Shown one piece after another: positions 5,748-10,238 of a DNA stretch of 10,238 nucleotides. Made by a program: the position numbers and the translations under genes. Source of the DNA: Clostridia bacterium (lineage in GTDB: Bacteria; Bacillota; Clostridia; Oscillospirales; Acutalibacteraceae); assembly GCA_900769775.1 (NCBI GenBank), contig CAAGHT010000101.1:1-10238 (forward strand), in the 5' to 3' direction. The notes beneath the pieces were generated by a model. The model had not been told where the DNA came from. It saw nothing but the letters and a program-made list of their open reading frames with translations, and made no database searches. The stretch's first letter is position 1. Each line of letters begins with the position of its first letter.

Positions 5748-5826
5748 CAAGGGGACGGTTCTGTGATTGATAAAGAGATTAAGGTATAGAAACACAAGGG
5801 GAAAACACAAGGGGACGGTTCTATGT
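5748..5826 (+). repeat. GGGGACGGTTCT repeats, right-hand direct copies
   Basis: CAAGGGGACGGTTCT occurs exactly at 5748-5762 and again at 5808-5822, with a partial copy (CACAAGGGGA) at 5793-5802. The first copy continues into TGTGATTGA, as does the copy at 4832-4856. These form the right boundary of the repeat-bracketed region and are opposite in orientation to the copies on the left. Confidence 0.75.
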
Positions 5827-5842
5827 CTTGACAAAATTACAA

Positions 5843-5875
5843 CTCCGCTCGGGTAAAACCGGGCGGAGGTTATTT
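5843..5875 (+). terminator. Terminator-like hairpin after the orphan gene
   Basis: CTCCGCTCGG (5843-5852) pairs with CCGGGCGGAG (5859-5868) over 10 bp with one T-G wobble and a GTAAAA loop, followed by the T-rich GTTATTTAT. It probably ends transcription from the island. Confidence 0.55.
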
Positions 5876-5944
5876 ATACTATCAGACGGAGTAGCTTTAT
5901 TTTAATGAAGTATTGCTCCCAATATGAAGTATGCTTCGCGTATG

Positions 5945-5976
5945 AACAAGCACCTCGAAAGAGGTGCTTGTTGTTT
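5945..5976 (+). terminator. Strong hairpin with GAAA tetraloop
   Basis: AACAAGCACCTC (5945-5956) and GAGGTGCTTGTT (5961-5972) form a perfect 12-bp stem closed by a GAAA tetraloop, followed by GTTT. It sits right before the next promoter and insulates the flavoprotein operon from upstream transcription. The stretch 5876-5944 between the two hairpins shows nothing else identifiable. Confidence 0.7.
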
Positions 5977-5978
5977 CC

Positions 5979-6007
5979 TTGACAATATTTTGTCAAAGAT
6001 TTATAAT
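5979..6007 (+). promoter_or_regulatory. Consensus promoter with palindromic operator for the flavoprotein/aconitase X operon
   Basis: TTGACA (5979-5984), a 17-bp spacer and TATAAT (6002-6007) match the sigma-A consensus at all twelve positions. A perfect 7-4-7 inverted repeat TTGACAA-TATT-TTGTCAA (5979-5996) covers the -35 and half the spacer. A protein bound there would block polymerase, so a repressor-controlled, otherwise very strong promoter is likely. The start codon is 40 bp downstream, and the ribosome site before it is weak. Confidence 0.8.
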
Positions 6008-6046
6008 TGATATATAAAATAAATTTTAGAAAGCGTGGCGGTATAA

Positions 6047-7102
6047 ATGGATAAAAAATATGAAGCTCTGTTTACCCCTTGGAAGATAGGTAATGTCGAG
6101 ATTAAGAACAGAATCGTTCTTTGTCCTATGGGCGGAACCTCTCTTTTCGGCTGGATGGAGCACACAGGCAACCATTTTGATAAGGAAGCGGCAAAGTTTT
6201 TCCTTGAAAAGGCAAATAACAACGTCGGTCTTATCATCCCCGGTATCGCACCCATAAAGAGCACTTTTATGAATCAGTGGCTCTATCAGAACAAGAAAAT
6301 GTTCGTAGAACTAAAGGATTTTATGGATGAGATTCATAAAACAGGCGCAAAGCTTTTCGTTCAGCTGACCGCGGGCATGGGCAGAAGCTGGGCTATCCCC
6401 ACACCTCTCGTTATGCTTCACAATATGCCGGTCGTCCGCGACCTTATAAAGCCTATTATCAACATTCCTTATCAGTCGGCATCTCCCTCAGAGCTGCCCT
6501 CCCGTTGGTCGGATAAGGTTACGACCCGCGCAATCACCGTTAAGGAAATTGAAGAGATCGTCGATGCCTTTGCAAAGACTGCTGTTCTGCTTAAAGAGGC
6601 AGGAGTTGACGGTGTTGAGGTACACGCTGTTCACGAGGGCTATCTTTTAGACCAGTTTACCCTCGAATACACCAATAAGAGAACCGATAAATACGGTGGC
6701 TCCTTTGAAAACCGCTATCGCTTTGCAACCGATATTGTTAAGGCAATAAAGTCGGCTTGCGGAGAAGATTTCCCCGTATCGCTTCGTTATTCCGTAGAGT
6801 CTAAGGTTAAGGCATTCGGCGTTGGCGCAGTGCCGGGTGAGGAATATACCGAAATCGGCCGTGATATGGCAGAGAGCGAAAAGGCTGCAAAGTATTTACA
6901 GGATGCAGGCTATGATATGCTCAACTGCGACAACGGTACATATGACTCCTGGTATTGGGCTCATCCGCCTATGTATATGCCTCAGAACTGCAACCTTGAG
7001 GACGTTGCTCACATAAGAAAATTTGTTGATATCCCTGTTGTTTGTGCAGGAAGAATGGAGCCCGACGTAGGAGCTAAGGCAGTTGGCCGAGGGCAAGATT
7101 GA
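6047..7102 (+). CDS. Old-yellow-enzyme-type NADH:flavin oxidoreductase, N-terminal part (frameshifted gene)
   Basis: This is the FMN-binding TIM-barrel half of a two-domain flavoprotein that reduces activated C=C bonds, related to 2-enoate reductase, 2,4-dienoyl-CoA reductase FadH and the bile-acid enzymes BaiCD/BaiH. Visible features are LFTPWKIGNVEIKNRIVLCPMG at the barrel start (8-29), VQLTAG (105-110), the active-site pair His193/His196 in EVHAVHEGYLLDQF, the family hallmark NKRTDKYGGSFENR (210-223) and a late CAGRM phosphate-binding loop (333-337). After Val346 the frame runs into GRGQD and a stop. The expected continuation AEGKIDAMGVARQF is in the +1 frame, so one extra base, one of the two G at 7085-7086, breaks the gene. 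Joined, the product would be about 686 aa, close to the family's usual length. The ribosome site is weak. Confidence 0.85.
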   Translation: MDKKYEALFTPWKIGNVEIKNRIVLCPMGGTSLFGWMEHTGNHFDKEAAKFFLEKANNNVGLIIPGIAPIKSTFMNQWLYQNKKMFVELKDFMDEIHKTGAKLFVQLTAGMGRSWAIPTPLVMLHNMPVVRDLIKPIINIPYQSASPSELPSRWSDKVTTRAITVKEIEEIVDAFAKTAVLLKEAGVDGVEVHAVHEGYLLDQFTLEYTNKRTDKYGGSFENRYRFATDIVKAIKSACGEDFPVSLRYSVESKVKAFGVGAVPGEEYTEIGRDMAESEKAAKYLQDAGYDMLNCDNGTYDSWYWAHPPMYMPQNCNLEDVAHIRKFVDIPVVCAGRMEPDVGAKAVGRGQD

Positions 7103-8108
7103 CGCTATGGGCGTTGCCCGTCAGTTCCTTGCAGATTCAGAGTGGATAACCAAAATGCTAGAGGACAGAATGGAGGATATCCGCCCCTGTATCTGCTGTC
7201 ACAATGCCTGCTTCAATATGGCTCACTATAAGGGCGTTGCAAATGCTCAGTCGATTTATGATGCAAGCCACATTGCCCGCTGTGCTCTCGACCCCAGAGT
7301 TATGCAGTCGGATAAATATTACATAAAGCCTGCCAAGAAGCAGAAGAATATTGCCGTTATCGGCGGCGGTATCGGCGGTATGGAGGCGGCTATCGTTCTC
7401 GCCAAGCGCGGCCACAAGGTTACTCTTTATGAAAAGAGTGACAAGCTCGGCGGTGTATTTATTGCCGCAGCGGCTCCCTCTTATAAGGAAAAGGACAAGG
7501 CGCTTATCGCTTGGTACGAGCGCGAGATTACACGCTATCCGATCGAGGTCAAAATGAATACCGAGGTTACCGACATTGCCACTCTCGGTGCAGATGAGGT
7601 TATTATCGCAACCGGTGCTACCCCCAATAAGCTTCCTGTAAGAGGAGCTGAAAAGGCGGTTGAGGCAATCGACTTCCTCCTCGGAAATCGTACGGTTGGC
7701 GAGAATGTTGTTATTGTCGGCGGCGGACTTACCGGCTGTGAAATAGCCTATGAGCTTTATTTACAGGGCAAAAAGCCGACTATTGTTGAGATGAAGCACG
7801 ACCTTATCGTGTCGGATAAGATTTGCCTTGCAAATACCTCCTTCCTCCGCGATTTCTTCGCCGCAAACAAGGTTCCCGTATATCTTGAAACAAAGCTTTC
7901 TTCTATCGGAGATGATGCGGTGCTCGTAGAGGGCAAGGACGGAAAATCAACCCGAATTGAGTGCGATTCTGTTATCCTCTCTTGCGGCTACAAGCCGGCT
8001 CCCCTCCAGAAGAAGGGCAAGAATGTTCACGTCATCGGCGATGCCAAGGCGGTCGGAAGCCTCCGCACCGTTATCTGGCAGGCTTGGGACGTTGCTATGA
8101 AGCTGTAA
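7083..8108 (+). CDS. Old-yellow-enzyme-type oxidoreductase, C-terminal Fe-S/FAD/NAD part (frameshifted gene)
   Basis: This is the second half of the broken flavoprotein. It carries a cysteine cluster CICCHNAC (residues 36-43 of this frame) plus Cys67 in ARCALDP, matching the 4Fe-4S ligands of 2,4-dienoyl-CoA reductase and trimethylamine dehydrogenase relatives. An FAD Rossmann motif IGGGIGGMEAA (93-103), ATGATPNKLPV (176-186) and a second dinucleotide fold VGGGLTGCEIA (212-222) for NAD(P)H follow. It ends with HVIGDAKAVGSLRTVIWQAWDVA, the usual C-terminal FAD contact. The start given is only where the open frame begins (TTG at 7083, no ribosome site). Real translation would require the repaired reading frame or a +1 shift from the upstream part. 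Electrons would pass from NAD(P)H via FAD and Fe-S to FMN. The acceptor is probably an enoate, identity unknown. Confidence 0.85.
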   Translation: MAEGKIDAMGVARQFLADSEWITKMLEDRMEDIRPCICCHNACFNMAHYKGVANAQSIYDASHIARCALDPRVMQSDKYYIKPAKKQKNIAVIGGGIGGMEAAIVLAKRGHKVTLYEKSDKLGGVFIAAAAPSYKEKDKALIAWYEREITRYPIEVKMNTEVTDIATLGADEVIIATGATPNKLPVRGAEKAVEAIDFLLGNRTVGENVVIVGGGLTGCEIAYELYLQGKKPTIVEMKHDLIVSDKICLANTSFLRDFFAANKVPVYLETKLSSIGDDAVLVEGKDGKSTRIECDSVILSCGYKPAPLQKKGKNVHVIGDAKAVGSLRTVIWQAWDVAMKL

Positions 8109-8121
8109 TTATATATTGTAG

Positions 8122-8143
8122 GGGACGATGTCCACATCGTCCC
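8122..8143 (+). repeat. Hairpin between flavoprotein and aconitase X genes
   Basis: GGGACGATG-TCCA-CATCGTCCC is a perfect 9-bp stem with a 4-nt loop in the 56-bp gap. It is followed only by GTTTAG, so it is a poor terminator. It may be an mRNA processing or stability element, a partial attenuator, or an intergenic palindromic repeat inserted into the operon. Confidence 0.6.
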
Positions 8144-8164
8144 GTTTAGAAAGGAGAATGTCTT

Positions 8165-9439
8165 ATGATTTTAACACCTGAACAGCAGGCGATACTTGAC
8201 GGCTCTAAGGGCGAGGTGCTTGCCAAGGTTATGAAAACCATGGTAAAGTACGGCGAAGCCTTTGGCGCAGAAAAGTTAGTGCCGGTAACAAGCGAATATA
8301 ACCATCTTGTAACCTCCTTCGGCCTCAAGATGATGACCCCCGTTTTTGACCTTATGCAGCAGCTTATCGATGCTGATGCCGTCTCTACTCAGAAGTTCTC
8401 GGTAGACCCCCGTCCGCTTGATAAGGCAGTTCCTGCAAATTTCCTTCAGAACTTTATATTCAATAATTTTATGTACTCCACTCAGGAGTCCTACGAAAAG
8501 CAGCTCGAAAAGCTCGGACTCAAGGATAAGGACGCTTTTACCTGCACCTGCTATATGGATGAGGTAGGCAATAAGCCCAAAAAGGGTGACGTGCTTTCCT
8601 GGGCAGAGTCCTCTGCCGTAGTTTATGCAAACAGTGTCCTCGGCGCACGCTGTAACAGAAACTCGGGAATTATCGACATTATGGGCTCGGTTGTAGGCTA
8701 CGTTCCTTATTTCGGACTGCTTACCGATGAGGGAAGACGCGCAACTTGGGTAGTCGAGATTAAAACCACCAAAAAGCCCGAGGCTCAGCTGCTCGGCTCT
8801 GCAATCGGTATGAAGGTTATGGAAGCGGTTCCCTATGTAAAGGGACTTGATAAGTGGCTCGGAAGCGAGCTCGATGATGCCGCTTGCACCTATCTTAAAG
8901 ATTTTGGTGCCGCTACTGCATCAAACGGCGCAGTTGGACTTTATCATATTGACGGTCTTACTCCCGAAGCCAAGGAGCTCGGCGAAAAGCTTATTGCAGA
9001 GGGTGCAGAGGTTTATGTTATCGACGATGCAGAGCTCGAGAGAGTTTATAAGAATTATCCTGTTATTTGGAAGAATCCCGATGCAAAGCCGAAGCTCTGC
9101 TTTATGGGTTGCCCCCATATGAGCCTTGAGCAGTTAAAGAGCTGGACCGACAAGGTTGAAGATGCTCTCAAAGAGGCAGGCAATAAAAAGGTAGTTATCC
9201 CGACGGTATTTACCGCCTCTCCCGGTGTGCTTGAAGTCTTTAACAAGAGCGAATATGCCGAAAGACTAAAAGCTACCGGTGTTATCACCTCTTATATTTG
9301 CCCCCTTATGTATATGAACAACCCCCTCTCAGGCAAAATGCCGGTTATTACCTCATCTAATAAGCTTCGCACCTACACAACGGCGCGCTACTATACCGAT
9401 GATGAGATTTTAGAGCAGATTACAAAGGGAGGTAAATAA
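8165..9439 (+). CDS. Aconitase X catalytic (large) subunit
   Basis: This is the large subunit of an AcnX-type hydro-lyase (formerly DUF521), an iron-sulfur dehydratase distantly related to aconitase. Characterised members dehydrate cis-3-hydroxy-L-proline (bacteria) or mevalonate 5-phosphate (archaea). At 424 aa it has the length of the stand-alone large subunit. Family features are LTPEQQAILDGSKG at the N-terminus (3-16), VPVTSEYNHLV (39-49), AESSAVVYANSVLGARCNRNSG (147-168), LCFMGCPHMSLEQL (311-324) and TSYICPLMYMNNP (375-387). Likely cluster cysteines are among Cys129, Cys316 and Cys379; the exact assignment is not certain from sequence alone. GGAG (8153-8156) lies 8 nt before the ATG. The small subunit overlaps its stop by one base, so the pair is co-translated. 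The substrate is not determined here. Confidence 0.9.
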   Translation: MILTPEQQAILDGSKGEVLAKVMKTMVKYGEAFGAEKLVPVTSEYNHLVTSFGLKMMTPVFDLMQQLIDADAVSTQKFSVDPRPLDKAVPANFLQNFIFNNFMYSTQESYEKQLEKLGLKDKDAFTCTCYMDEVGNKPKKGDVLSWAESSAVVYANSVLGARCNRNSGIIDIMGSVVGYVPYFGLLTDEGRRATWVVEIKTTKKPEAQLLGSAIGMKVMEAVPYVKGLDKWLGSELDDAACTYLKDFGAATASNGAVGLYHIDGLTPEAKELGEKLIAEGAEVYVIDDAELERVYKNYPVIWKNPDAKPKLCFMGCPHMSLEQLKSWTDKVEDALKEAGNKKVVIPTVFTASPGVLEVFNKSEYAERLKATGVITSYICPLMYMNNPLSGKMPVITSSNKLRTYTTARYYTDDEILEQITKGGK

Positions 9440-9885
9440 TGATGAGAGAATTTAAAGGTCGCATAATTGCCGAGGGCACCGTTTCTGCTCCTGCCCTCGT
9501 TTCCCACGGCGGACTCAACACCCTCGACTCCTTCCAGAAGTCGCTTCAGTTTGGCGATAAAAACGCCACCTGCGGAGACCAGAACAACCCCGACCTCTAC
9601 GGAAAGCAGATGAAGGGCAAGGCACTCTGTCTGCCTCAGACTATCGGCTCAACAACGGGCGGTCTTGTTCTTTACTGTGCCTGTGCTATGCAGCGTCAGC
9701 CGGCGTGTATGCTTTTCTCAAAGCCGATTGACTCCCTTGCGGCGGCAGGCAGTGTTCTCGCTTCTGTCTGGCTCGATAATGTTTCAATGCCGGTTATCGA
9801 CTCGCTCGGCGATGAGTTTTTAGATTTTGTAAAAGACGATATGACTATCACCGTAAAGGATGACGGAACGGTTGTAGTTGAATAG
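9439..9885 (+). CDS. Aconitase X swivel-domain (small) subunit
   Basis: This is the small subunit of the AcnX dehydratase (formerly DUF126), equivalent to the swivelling aconitase C-terminal domain that closes over the active site. It is 148 aa, as expected. Visible features are the early GRIIAEG strand, VSHGGLNTLD (21-30) in place of the more usual FWGGVDP-like segment, KGKALCLPQTIGSTTGGLVL (59-78) with the conserved GSTTG whose Ser71 corresponds to the probable catalytic serine, QPACMLF (87-93) and SMPVIDSLGDEF (116-127). The start is either 9439, overlapping the preceding stop as TAATG, or the next codon at 9442; GGAGG at 9428-9432 serves both. It forms a heterodimer with the upstream product. 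Confidence 0.88.
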   Translation: MMREFKGRIIAEGTVSAPALVSHGGLNTLDSFQKSLQFGDKNATCGDQNNPDLYGKQMKGKALCLPQTIGSTTGGLVLYCACAMQRQPACMLFSKPIDSLAAAGSVLASVWLDNVSMPVIDSLGDEFLDFVKDDMTITVKDDGTVVVE

Positions 9886-9922
9886 AAGAACAACACAAAA
9901 TAAACGATATCAAACAGTAAAT

Positions 9923-9956
9923 AAATCCTCACCGATTTGCTTGGTGAGGATTTGCT
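9923..9956 (+). terminator. Terminator of the flavoprotein/aconitase X operon
   Basis: AAATCCTCACC (9923-9933) and GGTGAGGATTT (9943-9953) form a perfect 11-bp stem with a 9-nt loop, 37 bp after the small-subunit stop. The T-tract is short, so efficiency is uncertain. The equivalent on the minus strand has no convergent gene to serve. Confidence 0.6.
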
Positions 9957-9966
9957 ATAAACGTAC

Positions 9967-9995
9967 TTTTAATTAGATGCAAACCGTGTTATAAT
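9967..9995 (+). promoter_or_regulatory. Extended -10 promoter for the PHP-domain gene
   Basis: A perfect TATAAT (9990-9995) is preceded by TG at the extended -10 position (9987-9988). The -35 region 17 bp upstream is weak (TTTTAA at 9967-9972). Transcription would start around 10002 and leave a leader of about 90 nt. Confidence 0.6.
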
Positions 9996-9999
9996 GGGA

Positions 10000-10035
10000 G
10001 TTAAGAGAGGATCATTCGGGGATCGTGCCTCTAAC
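10000..10035 (+). promoter_or_regulatory. Structured 5' leader hairpin
   Basis: GTT and AGAGG (10000-10002 and 10006-10010) pair with CCTCT and AAC (10028-10035), with an inner GATC/GATC stem around the loop ATTCGGG. The hairpin lies at the 5' end of the predicted transcript. It does not match a riboswitch class I can name; it may simply stabilise the mRNA. Confidence 0.3.
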
Positions 10036-10092
10036 CAGTAGTGAAATATAATGAAAGAACAAAAAATTGATTTAATGTAAAGGTGATATAGA

Positions 10093-10238
10093 GTGGAATA
10101 TATTTTACCGAAAGAGGGAAATTTTTACAAGGCGAATCTGCATTCCCACACTACAGATTCGGACGGCTACCTGTCGCCAGAGATGCTTTGCAAGTTATAT
10201 AAATCACACGGATACAGTGTTTTGTGTATAACCGATCA
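10093..10238 (+). CDS. PHP-domain metal-dependent phosphoesterase, 5' end only
   Basis: The gene is truncated by the window edge; 48 codons are present. The visible N-terminus reads NFYKANLHSHTTDSDG (residues 10-25), with the HxH metal-binding motif at His17/His19, then a helix with LSPEMLCKLYKSHGYSVLCITD. This is the typical start of the PHP (polymerase and histidinol phosphatase) superfamily, which coordinates two or three metal ions and hydrolyses phosphoesters. The start is GTG at 10093 with AAAGGTGAT (10079-10087) upstream. It has its own promoter and leader, so it is probably not part of the preceding operon. Histidinol phosphatase, nucleoside phosphatase or another PHP function cannot be separated without the rest. 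Confidence 0.8.
   Translation, partial: MEYILPKEGNFYKANLHSHTTDSDGYLSPEMLCKLYKSHGYSVLCITD

Noticed and set aside
4434..5826. Complete insertion sequence
   Set aside because: No transposase or recombinase motif exists in either gene between the repeats, and no clean terminal inverted repeats with target duplication were found.
7078..7102. Programmed +1 ribosomal frameshift in the flavoprotein gene
   Set aside because: No recognisable slippery codon arrangement, in-frame stop at the shift point or upstream Shine-Dalgarno-like stimulator is seen. The pattern fits a simple one-base insertion, and this enzyme family is not known to me to use frameshifting.
8921..9288. Minus-strand frames (65 and 77 aa) within the aconitase X large-subunit gene
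   Set aside because: Both are antisense shadows of a well-supported coding region, without ribosome sites or recognisable motifs.
10000..10060. PreQ1-type riboswitch upstream of the PHP gene
   Set aside because: The AGAGG/CCTCT stem superficially recalls PreQ1-I, but the loop and the A-rich tail needed for its pseudoknot are not matched, and the downstream gene is not a queuosine gene.

Overview
The window looks like a chromosomal segment of an anaerobic, gut-type Firmicute of class Clostridia. This rests on AGGAGG-type ribosome binding sites, sigma-A-like promoters, a lipoprotein-type solute-binding protein, an old-yellow-enzyme/iron-sulfur flavoprotein of the enoate-reductase type, and GGGGACGGTTCT-type dispersed repeats. 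The taxonomic call is an inference from style and gene content. No rRNA, tRNA, CRISPR array or transposase gene was seen.

Positions 1-3152 (minus strand) hold a four-gene operon read right to left: a Crp/Fnr-family regulator, a lipoprotein solute-binding protein, an inner-membrane permease and a short ATPase. Together they form a NitT/TauT-type (nitrate/sulfonate/taurine-like) ABC importer with its own regulator as first gene. The solute cannot be read from the sequence. The genes are tightly packed (26-bp and 4-bp overlaps) and end in a hairpin at the ATPase stop. A strong extended -10 promoter containing a perfect inverted repeat drives the operon. Divergently from it, a YegS/DgkB-type lipid kinase gene runs on the plus strand (3312-4217), with a second perfect inverted repeat over its -35.

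Positions 4218-6046 are the most irregular part. After the kinase comes a promoter followed by two hairpins and a T-run, with no ORF. The two loops are complementary to each other over nine base pairs, which suggests a small structured RNA of about 100 nt. Next come an array of mini-hairpins separated by ATATCGC and several copies of a 15-base repeat (CAAGGGGACGGTTCT). The copies are inverted on the left and direct on the right. They bracket two AT-rich orphan genes (4606-4857 and 4915-5739), and repeat copies run into the 3' ends of both coding regions. This looks like a repeat-bounded island.

Positions 5945-9953 hold a catabolic or reductive operon behind a consensus promoter (TTGACA-17-TATAAT) overlapped by a perfect palindrome. 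It encodes a two-domain old-yellow-enzyme flavoprotein, split by an apparent one-base insertion near 7085, followed by the large and small subunits of an aconitase-X-type dehydratase. A dehydratase beside an alkene reductase suggests a hydroxy-acid dehydration/reduction pathway with unknown substrate. The operon ends in a hairpin. A new promoter and structured leader then precede the start of a PHP-domain gene cut off by the window edge.
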